64,000 bases of DNA from DASPKM01 sp036402175. Lineage in GTDB: Bacteria > Bacteroidota > Bacteroidia > Chitinophagales > Chitinophagaceae. Each line of letters opens with the position of its first letter. Position 1 is the first letter of the stretch. The stretch spans positions 1-64,000 of the forward strand of contig DASWTK010000052.1 in NCBI GenBank assembly GCA_036402175.1, in the 5' to 3' direction. The notes under the pieces are model-generated. The model was not told the DNA's origin. It worked only from the letters and a program-made list of their open reading frames with translations, and did not search any database. Both the position numbers and the translations under genes were made by a program. This document shows positions 53,852 to 63,673 of the stretch, in pieces.

Positions 53852-55720
53852 ATGTTCCCAAAGTATGATGTAATAGTTGTTGGTGCGGGCCATGCCGGCT
53901 GCGAAGCTGCGGCAGCTGCCGCAAATATGGGCAGCAAGGTGCTGCTCGTAACCATGAATATGCAGACCATTGCCCAAATGAGCTGTAATCCTGCTATGGG
54001 TGGCATTGCAAAAGGACAAATCGTGCGCGAAATCGATGCAATGGGAGGATATTCTGGGATTGTCACTGATAAAAGCATGATTCAATTCCGGATGCTGAAC
54101 AGGTCAAAAGGCCCTGCTATGTGGAGTCCCCGTGCGCAAAACGACCGGATGTTGTTTTCGCTTACATGGCGGCAAATGCTGGAAGAAACTCCGAATGTTG
54201 ATTTCTACCAGGACATGGTAAAGGGAATTACCGTAAAAGATAATAGGGTTACCGGCGTAATTACCGGATTAGGACATGAAATTCAGGCTTCCTGTGTTGT
54301 ATTGACCAATGGAACCTTCCTGAATGGCGTGATCCACATTGGAGAAAAGAACTTTGGAGGCGGAAGAATGGCTGAAAAATCCGCCACAGGGATCACGGAG
54401 CAGCTGGTTACCCTGGGGTTTGAGACCGACAGGCTGAAAACAGGCACGCCACCGCGCATTGATGGGAGAAGTCTTAATTATTCAAAAATGGATGAACAGC
54501 CTGGCGACGACAGCATTGTAGGCTTTTCATATCTCGACGTGCCTAAGATCAGCCCTCAACAGCAAAGAAGTTGCTGGATAACGTATACAAGTCAAACTGT
54601 TCATGATATTCTTAAGACAGGGTTTGAAAGAAGTCCCATGTTCGCCGGACGAATTGAAGGAATAGGACCCCGGTACTGCCCGAGTATCGAAGATAAAATC
54701 AACCGGTTTGCAGAAAGAGAACGTCACCAGTTGTTTGTTGAACCCGAAGGCTGGAATACGGTAGAGATTTATGTCAATGGATTTTCAACCTCTCTGCCGG
54801 AGGATGTTCAGTACGCCGCTTTGAAGTCTGTACCTGGCTTTGAAAATGTTCGAATGTTCAGGCCTGGGTACGCCATTGAGTACGACTATTTCCCGCCAAC
54901 CCAGCTGAACCACTCGCTAGAGACAAAACTCATTGATAATCTGTTCTTTGCGGGTCAAATCAATGGTACAACCGGCTATGAAGAGGCCGCTTGTCAGGGA
55001 TTAATGGCGGGTATCAACGCTCACCAGCGTGCCCGCAACCTGGATCCTGTGATTCTTAAGAGGAGCGAAGCATATATTGGGGTTCTGATAGATGACCTGA
55101 TCACCAAGGGCACGGAAGAACCTTACCGGATGTTTACCAGTCGAGCTGAATTCCGCACGCTTTTGCGCCAGGATAATGCCGATCTGCGGTTAACTGAAAT
55201 GAGCTACCGGCTTGGCCTTGCATCCCAGGAACGTATGGAAAAGGTGATCACCAAAAGGGAGGGGGTAAAAAAAATAGCGGAGGTGCTGAAAGAATTCGCC
55301 ATTGAGCCAGCTGAAATCAGCGTATATCTCGATCAGAAGAACTCTGCTGCGATGGCCCAAAAACAAAGGGCGGTTCAGTTACTCATGCGCCCTAACGTGG
55401 CGCTTCAGGAACTTATGGATCATATTCCAAGGCTTGCGGCTATGCTTGAGAATTTCACGTCCGATATCATTGAACAGGCAGAAATACAACTGAAATACGA
55501 AGTGTACATCGAAAAAGAGCGGGAACTTGTAAAGCGCATGACCCAACTGGAAGAACTTGAAATACCGGAGAATTTCAATTACGATAAGATCAATTCACTT
55601 TCAAATGAAGCGCTGCAGAAATTCAAAAAGATAAAACCCCGAACGCTGGGACAGGCAAGTCGTATCAGCGGAGTTAATCCAAGCGATGTGCAGATCCTTA
55701 TGGTGTATATGGGAAGATAG
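53852..55720 (+). CDS. mnmG: tRNA uridine 5-carboxymethylaminomethyl modification enzyme MnmG
   Basis: A 622-residue FAD protein with the N-terminal Rossmann motif VVGAGHAGCEAAAAAANMG and the family segments GPRYCPSIEDKI and GLMAGINA. With MnmE it modifies the wobble uridine of some tRNAs. mnmG is often close to the replication origin, which agrees with the parS sites. It ends 3 bp from the convergent cysS. Confidence 0.96.
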   Translation: MFPKYDVIVVGAGHAGCEAAAAAANMGSKVLLVTMNMQTIAQMSCNPAMGGIAKGQIVREIDAMGGYSGIVTDKSMIQFRMLNRSKGPAMWSPRAQNDRMLFSLTWRQMLEETPNVDFYQDMVKGITVKDNRVTGVITGLGHEIQASCVVLTNGTFLNGVIHIGEKNFGGGRMAEKSATGITEQLVTLGFETDRLKTGTPPRIDGRSLNYSKMDEQPGDDSIVGFSYLDVPKISPQQQRSCWITYTSQTVHDILKTGFERSPMFAGRIEGIGPRYCPSIEDKINRFAERERHQLFVEPEGWNTVEIYVNGFSTSLPEDVQYAALKSVPGFENVRMFRPGYAIEYDYFPPTQLNHSLETKLIDNLFFAGQINGTTGYEEAACQGLMAGINAHQRARNLDPVILKRSEAYIGVLIDDLITKGTEEPYRMFTSRAEFRTLLRQDNADLRLTEMSYRLGLASQERMEKVITKREGVKKIAEVLKEFAIEPAEISVYLDQKNSAAMAQKQRAVQLLMRPNVALQELMDHIPRLAAMLENFTSDIIEQAEIQLKYEVYIEKERELVKRMTQLEELEIPENFNYDKINSLSNEALQKFKKIKPRTLGQASRISGVNPSDVQILMVYMGR

Positions 55721-55723
55721 GGA

Positions 55724-57220
55724 TCAGTTAATTGTCCAGCTTACATTTCCATCCTTTTCATCTTTGAGCTGAACGCCGAGCGACAATAGTTCGTTCCTGA
55801 TCTTATCAGAAGTCGCAAAATCCTTTTTCTGACGGGCTTCCTTACGGATCTGAATCAGCAATTCTACTACTCCCTGCAATAGCCCATTATTGGACGCGCG
55901 TGATGGCTGCAAGCCCAGGATATCTATCAGATAAACCTTAAACTGCGTGCGCAGCAAATTAAACGTTTTTGTTGATAACGCATTGATTGACAAGTGTTTG
56001 TCTTTGAATGAGTTGATCACCGGCACCAGGTCAAACAAATTTGCCAGCACCTTTGCGGTATTGAAATCATCGTTCATGAACTCGTCCAGCTCAACGATCA
56101 GCTTATTTACTTTTTCGTTTAATGCCGGATCTGTTCCTTCGGCATTTCCGCTTTCCGGTTCCAGTTTGCCAAGATTATCATATGCTTCCGACAACCGTTT
56201 CAGTCCGCGTTCGGCTGCCTGCAATGCCTCGTTACTGAAGTTGAGCGTACTGCTGTAATGTGTTTGTAAAATAAAAAAGCGAATGGTCATAGGGCTATAT
56301 GCTTTTTCAAGCAATGGATGCTGGCCGGTGAACATCTCACTCAGCTTGATCACATTGTTATAGCTCTTGCCCATCTTTTTTCCATTAATGGTGATCATGT
56401 TGTTGTGCAGCCAGTATCGGGCCGGCGCATGACCATTGCAGATAGTGCTTTGTGCTATTTCACTTTCGTGATGTGGGAATTGAAGGTCCATTCCACCTCC
56501 ATGAATATCGAAAACATCACCCAGGTATTTAAAACTCATGGCAGAGCACTCAATGTGCCAACCCGGGAAACCCGCGCCCCATGGGCTTTGCCAACGCATA
56601 ATGTGTTCGGGCGGAGCCGATTTCCACAATGCGAAGTCCTGTTTATTTCTTTTTTCGTGCTGTGCCTCAAGGTCACGTGTGGTTTCTAAAAGATCATCCA
56701 GCACACGACCGCTTAATTTACCGTATTGGTGATGCTCTGCGTATTTCTTTACGTCAAAATAAACAGAGCCATTCACTTCATAAGCATAGCCCTTTTCCAT
56801 GATCACCTTGATCATTTCAATCTGCTCAACAATATGGCCGGTTGCAGTAGGTTCAATCGTAGGATCAAGGTTATTGAATTCGCGCATCGCCCAATGATAA
56901 AGGTTGGTGTATTTCTGCACCAGCTCCATGGGTTCAAGCTTCTCAAGCACCGCTTTTTTAGCAATCTTGTCCTCTGCTTCGCGGCCTTCTTCTTCAAAAT
57001 GCCCCGCATCGGTGATGTTGCGCACATACCTCACTTTATAACCCAGGTGGGTCAGATAGCGGTATATAACATCAAATGTTATGTAAGGGCGCGCATGGCC
57101 AAGATGACTCTCTCCGCTGACGGTAGGACCGCACACATACATGCCTGCATGACCGGGTGTAATGGTCTTGAAAACTTCTTTTGTCCTTGTAAATGAATTA
57201 TATACTTTAAGCTCGGCCAT
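55724..57220 (-). CDS. cysS: Cysteinyl-tRNA synthetase
   Basis: A 498-residue class I synthetase with the HIGH-like motif HLGHARPY, zinc-binding Cys and His residues, and the KMSKS-like motif KMGKSYNN. It charges tRNA-Cys. It lies 27 bp downstream of the EEP-family gene's start region on the other side and convergent with mnmG. Confidence 0.96.
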   Translation of the reverse strand: MAELKVYNSFTRTKEVFKTITPGHAGMYVCGPTVSGESHLGHARPYITFDVIYRYLTHLGYKVRYVRNITDAGHFEEEGREAEDKIAKKAVLEKLEPMELVQKYTNLYHWAMREFNNLDPTIEPTATGHIVEQIEMIKVIMEKGYAYEVNGSVYFDVKKYAEHHQYGKLSGRVLDDLLETTRDLEAQHEKRNKQDFALWKSAPPEHIMRWQSPWGAGFPGWHIECSAMSFKYLGDVFDIHGGGMDLQFPHHESEIAQSTICNGHAPARYWLHNNMITINGKKMGKSYNNVIKLSEMFTGQHPLLEKAYSPMTIRFFILQTHYSSTLNFSNEALQAAERGLKRLSEAYDNLGKLEPESGNAEGTDPALNEKVNKLIVELDEFMNDDFNTAKVLANLFDLVPVINSFKDKHLSINALSTKTFNLLRTQFKVYLIDILGLQPSRASNNGLLQGVVELLIQIRKEARQKKDFATSDKIRNELLSLGVQLKDEKDGNVSWTIN

Positions 57221-57247
57221 AGACGTGCAAAAATAGCTTATCTGGGT

Positions 57248-58378
57248 TCATTTTTTCAAAACCAGGTCGGCAATAACAGGATAATGATCAGAATAAGAAA
57301 GTTCAACTTTTTTACACTGAGTAACACGAAAGCGTTCATCGGCCAGAATGTAATCGATCCTTAATGTGGGAGAAATGCTTGCATAAGTGCGACCGATACC
57401 CGCGCCCCGGCGCAGAAATGCATCCTGCCGGTTGCCACGGATCTGAAAATAAGTATACGAGTTGGGGACATCGTTGAAGTCGCCGCAAAGTATGGCGGGA
57501 TATGGACTGTTGTCAATTTCATTGCGAACACTTATTGCCTGTGAACCGCGGATACCATAAGCCTGCCTGAGTTTTTTCACAATTGATTTTGAGGCTTCGA
57601 GCAGGCTGTCCTCAACTTTTTTTATTTTCTCCAGGTAATGATAATCTTTTCGTCTGAACATGACCGATTGTAAGTGTGTTGTATAGATCCTGATGGTATC
57701 GCCATTCACATTCAGATCGGCAGAAATAAGACTTTCACTTGCCCTGTATTTTGAACCGTTGTACTGCAACCTTGCAGTATTCAGTATTGGAAATCTTGAA
57801 AATATGACAGGACCTACTCTGTACAGGTTATGCGATAATTTATAATCGTCAACAAAATAATGGTAAGGATAATTCAGGGTTTGCTTTATGAAGTTGATGT
57901 TGGAATCGTATTGGGGACTGTTCGATTCAAAAAACTCCTGCAGGCAAAGTACATCCGCATCCTGCTGCTTAAGAAAATTTATGATAGGAATGCGTTGACT
58001 TTGCTGTTGCTGTCTTGGGCGATACATCTGATCAAAATAATGCACATTCCATGTCAGGATGCGAACGGACTGTTCCTGCTTGTCGGGTTTAAAACCTGCC
58101 CGGAAGTTCCACGCATAAAATGATGAAATGTTAGGCCAGCTGAGAATCAACGTCACCAGCGAAAGAAATGCCCAGCGTGAACCGATCAGAATCCAGAAAA
58201 TCAGGAAGCCGAAAACCAGCAGTATGAGTAACGGGAACAATAGCCCAAGCAATGCTACGATCCACCACTGACCTGGATGAAGAAAAGCGTTGGCGCAGGA
58301 AAGCATCAGGAAGGATGCTATTACAATATTCGTTATGATGAAAAAGCGCTTGGTGAGCCTCCTGAAAAAACTGCCCAT
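57248..58378 (-). CDS. Membrane-anchored endonuclease/exonuclease/phosphatase family protein
   Basis: A 376-residue protein: two or three N-terminal membrane segments (about 12-90), then an EEP domain with LTWNVHYFD, LQEFFE, CGDFNDVPNSY and a C-terminal SDHYPV motif. Such proteins cleave phosphodiesters or phosphomonoesters; the substrate is unknown. It is followed on the minus strand by cysS (27 bp). Confidence 0.87.
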   Translation of the reverse strand: MGSFFRRLTKRFFIITNIVIASFLMLSCANAFLHPGQWWIVALLGLLFPLLILLVFGFLIFWILIGSRWAFLSLVTLILSWPNISSFYAWNFRAGFKPDKQEQSVRILTWNVHYFDQMYRPRQQQQSQRIPIINFLKQQDADVLCLQEFFESNSPQYDSNINFIKQTLNYPYHYFVDDYKLSHNLYRVGPVIFSRFPILNTARLQYNGSKYRASESLISADLNVNGDTIRIYTTHLQSVMFRRKDYHYLEKIKKVEDSLLEASKSIVKKLRQAYGIRGSQAISVRNEIDNSPYPAILCGDFNDVPNSYTYFQIRGNRQDAFLRRGAGIGRTYASISPTLRIDYILADERFRVTQCKKVELSYSDHYPVIADLVLKK

Positions 58379-58387
58379 TATTTGAAA

Positions 58388-59311
58388 TTACAAATTGTCG
58401 TCTTCTGATGCCCGCTTTAAAATTTCCTTTTCCTCATCTGTAAGGAAACGAAATCCTTTCTGATTGATCTTGTCGAGGATCTCGTCAATCCGTTTTTGGG
58501 TAACATTGGGCACTTTTCTGTAAGGACTTGTTTTACCAACTTTATAGAAATGTTTTTGCCTGACCGGATTTATCTTCTTAGGCTTATCTGGATTGAATAA
58601 TGTGGTGATCCAATCAAAAAATGTATTCATCCACAGGCTCCAGTCTCTTCCTCTCCGCATCTGGAAAATGAATAAAAATCCCATTGCTCCGCCAGCAATA
58701 TGCGCCAGGTGACCGCCCGTGTTGCTTACTGGTATAGTGGCAAAATCAATGATCACAAATATCAAAGTCAGTACCCATAGCGGTATGCCTCCGTTAAGCA
58801 TCGGAAAGATCCTGTAATCGGGCGCAAGCATGGTGGTAGCAACGGCAATGGCCATAACTCCGGCCGATGCTCCCTGGAGGGTTGAAATATCTGCCACCGA
58901 AACAAGCTTCGGAACGAGGTTGTACGACAATACAAAGAATGCGGCGCCAGCAAGTCCGCCATAAAGGAATATCGGGACGATCTTGCCATTTCCTGCCAGG
59001 TCCTGCATGATAAATCCAAATGCCCAAAGCCAGAGGAGGTTCCCAAGGATATGAAAAACGCCATCGTGCATGAACATATAGGTCAAAAGCGTCCACGGAC
59101 GTCCGGCCATCTTTGAAAAATCTGCGGGAAGAATGAACCAGTCGAAAATATGACTGTAGTAAGCGTCCTTATTCAGGTTTGCCAGGTAATAAATAACGAA
59201 GATCATTTTGAAGATCAGGAATACGGTAGCAATGGTTATGATGAGATTAACCAGGTGATTGCCATCCTGACCCAGCATCATTTTTTTTCTGTATCGTTCC
59301 TCCAACGGCAA
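58388..59311 (-). CDS. Rhomboid family intramembrane protease 1
   Basis: A 307-residue membrane protein with about six helices. The catalytic Ser149 lies in GASAG (147-151), and His204 in HLAHIAGG. It cleaves membrane proteins within the bilayer. A soluble C-terminal tail of about 60 residues contains a basic segment (NPDKPKKINP). It lies 9 bp upstream of the EEP-family gene and follows the second rhomboid. Confidence 0.9.
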   Translation of the reverse strand: MPLEERYRKKMMLGQDGNHLVNLIITIATVFLIFKMIFVIYYLANLNKDAYYSHIFDWFILPADFSKMAGRPWTLLTYMFMHDGVFHILGNLLWLWAFGFIMQDLAGNGKIVPIFLYGGLAGAAFFVLSYNLVPKLVSVADISTLQGASAGVMAIAVATTMLAPDYRIFPMLNGGIPLWVLTLIFVIIDFATIPVSNTGGHLAHIAGGAMGFLFIFQMRRGRDWSLWMNTFFDWITTLFNPDKPKKINPVRQKHFYKVGKTSPYRKVPNVTQKRIDEILDKINQKGFRFLTDEEKEILKRASEDDNL

Positions 59312-59404
59312 AGTCAGCTCCTTTAATTTAAATGATCACTAATCTGATAAAACGCAGACCCAGCGTGAATCGTATCTTAATTTACGTTAAGTCTGACTTT
59401 TAAT

Positions 59405-60109
59405 TTAATAAAATTTTCGCCTGTTTGTACGGTTCCAGTAAAGTACCAGCAAAAAACCCACCAATGCGCCGCCGAGGTGCGCCCAATGGGCTACATTATC
59501 ACCCGCACTGTTCTGTACGCCCATCCAAAGTTCAGCCCCGATCAGCAACAGCACCACCCATTTAGCCTTGAGCGGGAAGAGAAAATAAACGTAAATAAGG
59601 CTGTTTGGAAACAAATATCCAAATGCCGCGAGGCAACCGTAAACGGCGCCCGAGGCTCCAACCGTAGGAGTATTTATCCGAAAGTTTTCGGCGTATAAAA
59701 GCTCAAGTTGCTGGTCAAGCGGAAGCCTATGAAATATCTGCATCACCGGCTCATTCTGAAAATAAAGCGTCAACAGATGAAGCCCTGCGGCTCCAAGCCC
59801 GCACACGATGTAAAAGAGGAGAAATCTTTTCGGTCCCCAGATATTTTCAAGCGTGCTGCCAAACATCCACAACACGAACATGTTCAGAAAAATATGCCCG
59901 AACCCACCATGCATGAATAAATGGGTTATCAATTGATGCGGCTTGAAGTAAACCGAATGAACATCGTGCAGCGCAAATGTGTGTTCAAGCCAGGGTGAAC
60001 CCATTCGTTCAAACGTGAACTGTGCGAAAAACACCAATCCATTTACGATTAGCAGGTTTTTTATGATCAGCGGAAGTATCTCAAACCGTGTCGGACGGAA
60101 TTCAGACAT
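59405..60109 (-). CDS. Rhomboid family intramembrane protease 2
   Basis: A 234-residue six-helix rhomboid protease, a paralog of the neighbouring one. The catalytic Ser153 is in GASGAV and the catalytic His211 in AHWAHLGG. It is transcribed toward the other rhomboid (93 bp gap), so the pair may form an operon with the EEP gene. Confidence 0.9.
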   Translation of the reverse strand: MSEFRPTRFEILPLIIKNLLIVNGLVFFAQFTFERMGSPWLEHTFALHDVHSVYFKPHQLITHLFMHGGFGHIFLNMFVLWMFGSTLENIWGPKRFLLFYIVCGLGAAGLHLLTLYFQNEPVMQIFHRLPLDQQLELLYAENFRINTPTVGASGAVYGCLAAFGYLFPNSLIYVYFLFPLKAKWVVLLLIGAELWMGVQNSAGDNVAHWAHLGGALVGFLLVLYWNRTNRRKFY

Positions 60110-60209
60110 CAGAGAAAAAGTTTGGGTAAAGATAGTTCACCAGTTAACTGAATGTCCACTCAAACCTCAAATCAAACTATTTTTACCTTTTCATTTTAAA
60201 CATTGAACA

Positions 60210-61352
60210 TTGCAGATAAACTCAAAGCTTCCAAAGGTAGGCACTACGATATTTACCGTAATGAGCGGACTGGCCGCCGAACACAAAGCTGTAAACCTTG
60301 GCCAGGGATTTCCCGACTTTCCAATGGACAGTGAACTGACCGCAATGGTAAACGCGGCCATGGTCAATGGCTTCAATCAGTATGCACCCATGCCGGGCTG
60401 GATGCCATTAAGGGAAGCGCTGTCTGAAAAAGTAAAATTGCTTTATGCAACCTCTGTTCAGCCCGATAGTGAGATCACCATTACACCCGGAGGCACCTAC
60501 GCAATTTATACCGCGCTAACCACCATCCTGCAGCCCGGAGATGAGGTTATTGTGTTTGAGCCCGCATACGATAGTTATATACCAAACATTGAGATCAATG
60601 GCGCGAAGGCGGTTCGTATCAATCTGCTTTTTCCTGATTATAAGATCGATTGGGAATTGGTTCGGCAGAGAATAAGCTCCCGCACAAAGGCAATTCTGAT
60701 AAACTCTCCCCACAATCCAACTGGCAGTGTATTGGAAGCGGATGATATTGAGCAACTGCGTTCAATTGTCAGGGACACCAATATTTTTATTGTTAGCGAT
60801 GAGGTTTATGAACACCTGATCTTCGATGGACTTACCCATCACAGTATGCTGCGATATCCCGACCTGCTGGAGCGAAGTTTTGTTTGTTTTTCATTTGGAA
60901 AAGTTTATCACTGCACGGGATGGAAACTTGGGTATTGCATTGCCCCGGCTGACCTTACAAAAGAGTTCAGGAAAGTACACCAGTTCAATTGTTTTACCTG
61001 TCATACACCTTCACAGGTAGGACTTGCGGGTTTTTTGAAAAATACCGAAGCATACACCTCACTTGGAAAATTCATGCAGGCAAAACGCGACCATTTTATT
61101 GAATTGATGAAACAAACGAGGTTCGACCTTCTGAACAGCAGTGGCAGCTATTTTATTTGCGCTAAATACGATCGCATCAGTAATGAACCAGACAAGGAAA
61201 TTGCGATCAGGCTCACAAAAGAATTGGGCGTGGCTACCATTCCCGTATCTGCGTTTTACCAGGATGGTAAAGATGATCATGTGCTGAGATTCTGTTTTGC
61301 CAAGAAGAACGAAACGCTGGAAGCTGCAGTAGAAAAACTGGCCAAAGTTTAA
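60210..61352 (+). CDS. PLP-dependent methionine-type aminotransferase
   Basis: A 380-residue class I/II aminotransferase with the YbdL-like N-terminus (SKLPKVGTTIFTVMSGLA, GQGFPDFPM), the PLP-lysine region FSFGKVYHCTGWKLGY, and the conserved SPHNPTG segment. YbdL-type enzymes prefer methionine, but substrate is inference. The only upstream start in this frame is a TTG at 60210. Confidence 0.9.
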   Translation: MQINSKLPKVGTTIFTVMSGLAAEHKAVNLGQGFPDFPMDSELTAMVNAAMVNGFNQYAPMPGWMPLREALSEKVKLLYATSVQPDSEITITPGGTYAIYTALTTILQPGDEVIVFEPAYDSYIPNIEINGAKAVRINLLFPDYKIDWELVRQRISSRTKAILINSPHNPTGSVLEADDIEQLRSIVRDTNIFIVSDEVYEHLIFDGLTHHSMLRYPDLLERSFVCFSFGKVYHCTGWKLGYCIAPADLTKEFRKVHQFNCFTCHTPSQVGLAGFLKNTEAYTSLGKFMQAKRDHFIELMKQTRFDLLNSSGSYFICAKYDRISNEPDKEIAIRLTKELGVATIPVSAFYQDGKDDHVLRFCFAKKNETLEAAVEKLAKV

Positions 61353-61383
61353 TCCCCTCTATTATTTCAAAGCGGTTACAATA

Positions 61384-62292
61384 ATGAACGGGATTGATAA
61401 GAAATATCATGGCATTTTCTACATGCTGCTGGCAGCAATGGGGTTTTCTATTATGGGCGGCGCCGCGAAAGTTTTGAAAGACTCGTTTAATGCCGGTCAG
61501 TTGGTGTTTTACAGAAATGCTGTAGGAATGATTTTCCTGTTGATTGGATTTGCACGCAAACCACCCGTAAATAAAGGTGGCAAATTGTCGTGGCTCGCAT
61601 TCAGGGGCATAATGGGAACGATCGCATTGTATACCCTGCTGTACTGCATACTTCACATGCCTCTTGGAACGGCAATGACCTATAACCTTACTTCAGCCAT
61701 TTTCATTGCTGTATTCTCATTTCTATTGTTTGGCGAATACCACGGCCTCCGTGTACTGGCAGCAGTGCTTATAGGATTTGCGGGCATGCTCCTTATTTAT
61801 AAGCCAAACATGCACCTGCCGATTCCTTATCACCTGGCCGGACTGGTTTCGGGCATTACCTCAGCGCTGGCGTATATGACCGTTGGAAAAATTGCCCCTT
61901 TTTACGACGCAAGGATGATTGTCTTATCGTTCCTGTTTTTCGGATTGGCGGTTCCATCCGTTTCTATGCTGCTTCATTACGGCGCAGGGCTTCAGGTAGA
62001 CGGATTGTTTATAATAAACTGGAAATGGCCGGCCAGCAACGAATGGCTCTTTATTCTGATGATGGGCCTTGCTGCGTTGTTTGGTCAGTATTTCGTTACG
62101 AAAGCCTATGGGGCCGATAAAGCAGGTATCGTATCGGCTATCGGTTATGCGAATATTGTTTTTTCTACAGTCATCGGAATGATGCTGGGCGACGCGTTCC
62201 CGGATATCCTGTCATTCACCGGCATCTGCTTAATCATTGGAAGCGGGATATTGATATCACTTGTAAAACGGCGTACGGGGAAGGCTGCCTGA
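61384..62292 (+). CDS. DMT/EamA family transporter
   Basis: A 302-residue membrane protein with about ten helices in two EamA repeats (LLAAMGFSIMGGAAKVLKD; ALAYMTVGKIAPFYDA). It is probably an exporter or metabolite transporter. It follows the aminotransferase gene after 31 bp and may be co-transcribed with it. Confidence 0.88.
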   Translation: MNGIDKKYHGIFYMLLAAMGFSIMGGAAKVLKDSFNAGQLVFYRNAVGMIFLLIGFARKPPVNKGGKLSWLAFRGIMGTIALYTLLYCILHMPLGTAMTYNLTSAIFIAVFSFLLFGEYHGLRVLAAVLIGFAGMLLIYKPNMHLPIPYHLAGLVSGITSALAYMTVGKIAPFYDARMIVLSFLFFGLAVPSVSMLLHYGAGLQVDGLFIINWKWPASNEWLFILMMGLAALFGQYFVTKAYGADKAGIVSAIGYANIVFSTVIGMMLGDAFPDILSFTGICLIIGSGILISLVKRRTGKAA

Positions 62293-62319
62293 GCAGGTAA
62301 TAAAAAAAGTCAAAAAAGA

Positions 62320-62352
62320 TTTGGAACTTCAATTCCCTTCATCGTATATTTG
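62320..62352 (+). promoter_or_regulatory. Promoter of the ars operon
   Basis: TTTG (62320-62323) and TATATTTG (62345-62352) are 21 bases apart, matching Bacteroidota -33 and -7 elements. The -7 element lies inside operator palindrome 1, so ArsR binding should block RNA polymerase. Confidence 0.65.
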
Positions 62353-62356
62353 CGAT
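62341..62356. promoter_or_regulatory. ArsR operator palindrome 1
   Basis: ATCGTATATTTGCGAT is an imperfect palindrome (ATCGT-N6-RCGAT type) overlapping the -7 element of the arsR promoter. Confidence 0.7.
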
Positions 62357-62405
62357 ATGTATTTGAATAATGGCGCCACCCGCGTCATTTTTTTAGAACA
62401 TATTC

Positions 62406-62421
62406 ATCGTAAATAAACGAT
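62406..62421. promoter_or_regulatory. ArsR operator palindrome 2
   Basis: ATCGTAAATAAACGAT is a perfect ATCGT-N6-ACGAT palindrome, two bases before the arsR ATG. It shares sequence with palindrome 1 (65 bp apart), consistent with two ArsR dimer sites. Confidence 0.75.
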
Positions 62422-62423
62422 AA

Positions 62424-62759
62424 ATGGCTATCAACAAAAAAGAAGAGTTCACCAAAAAAGAACAGGAGCTGTCGGCCTTTGCAAAAGCGCTGGCCCATCC
62501 TGCGCGAATAGCGATACTAAAGGTACTTGCGCAGCGGAATGAATGCATATGCGGAGAGATCGTTGATATCCTTCCCCTGGCGCAGTCAACCGTTTCGCAG
62601 CATCTGAAAGAATTAAAGGAAGCCGGATTGTTTGATGGCTCGGTAGATGGTCCGCGATCCTGCTATTGCATAAACTGGAAAGCGTTCGAAAAATTCTCCT
62701 CGGAATTCAATTCACTTTTCAATACCCTGAAAGTTAATAATGAAAAAGCGTGTTGTTAA
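62424..62759 (+). CDS. arsR: ArsR family arsenic-responsive repressor
   Basis: A 111-residue winged-helix repressor. The HTH is at about 52-66 (QSTVSQHLKELKEAG). ECICGEI at 40-46 places Cys41 and Cys43 like the ELCVC-type metal sites of ArsR, and a C-terminal CysCys (110-111) may add ligands for trivalent arsenic. Autoregulation by the two upstream palindromes is likely. Confidence 0.9.
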   Translation: MAINKKEEFTKKEQELSAFAKALAHPARIAILKVLAQRNECICGEIVDILPLAQSTVSQHLKELKEAGLFDGSVDGPRSCYCINWKAFEKFSSEFNSLFNTLKVNNEKACC

Positions 62760-62786
62760 TTACTAAAATAAAATAAAGCGATTACC

Positions 62787-63641
62787 ATGAATACATCCAC
62801 AGAGCTTAAGCAGATCGTAAAGGAAAAGTATGGTGAAATTGCACTCCAGAGCCGCGAGCAGAATGCAACTTCATGTTGTGGCGCTACCGGATGCGGAACT
62901 ACTGATGTGTACAACATCATGGCCGACGATTACACCAAACTGGAAGGATACAATGCCGATGCTGACCTGGGACTTGGATGCGGACTGCCTACGGAATTTG
63001 CGCAGATCCGTGAGGGCAATGTTGTTATTGATCTGGGAAGCGGGGCGGGCAATGATTGCTTCATTGCAAGAAGATTTACGGGAGAAAAGGGAAAGGTCAT
63101 TGGCGTTGATTTTACAGAAGCAATGGTTGAACGTGCAAGGGAAAATGCAGAGAAAGCAGGGTTCAACAATGTGGAGTTCAGGCTGGGCGATATTGAAAGC
63201 CTGCCGGTGACTGCCAATCGGGCCGACGTTATTATCAGTAATTGTGTTTTGAACCTGGTCCCGAATAAACACAAGGTCTTCAGCGAAATTTATCGTGTGC
63301 TGAAGCCTGGCGGGCATTTTTCAATTTCCGATATCGTGCTTGACGGAACTTTGCCCGATCGACTAAGGCAGGCCGCTGAAATGTACGCGGGTTGCGTTTC
63401 GGGTGCTATCCAGGAGAAAGAATATCTGGCCATTATTGAAGAAGCGGGATTTGTGAACATGAATGTGCAGAAAAGAAAAAGGATCATCGTACCCGACGAA
63501 ATTTTACTGAACTACCTGCCGGAAGAAGCGTTGCAGGATTTGAAAAAAAGTGAAATGGGAATTTACAGCATCACGGTATACGCGGAGAAACCAGCAAAGG
63601 ACGATCGGGCCTGCTGTGAACCGGGAAGCGGATGCTGCTGA
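62787..63641 (+). CDS. arsM: Arsenite S-adenosylmethionine methyltransferase
   Basis: A 284-residue ArsM, which converts As(III) to methylated arsenicals. SAM-binding motif VIDLGSGAGND; the arsenic-binding cysteines Cys65 (LGCGLP), Cys153 (SNCVLNL) and Cys203 (AGCVSG) are all present. Extra cysteines occur at the N-terminus (Cys30, 31, 36) and the C-terminus (CCEPGSGCC). It follows arsR after 27 bp. Confidence 0.94.
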   Translation: MNTSTELKQIVKEKYGEIALQSREQNATSCCGATGCGTTDVYNIMADDYTKLEGYNADADLGLGCGLPTEFAQIREGNVVIDLGSGAGNDCFIARRFTGEKGKVIGVDFTEAMVERARENAEKAGFNNVEFRLGDIESLPVTANRADVIISNCVLNLVPNKHKVFSEIYRVLKPGGHFSISDIVLDGTLPDRLRQAAEMYAGCVSGAIQEKEYLAIIEEAGFVNMNVQKRKRIIVPDEILLNYLPEEALQDLKKSEMGIYSITVYAEKPAKDDRACCEPGSGCC

Positions 63642-63673
63642 CAATTTGTTTTCTTAATCATAAACATAAAGCC

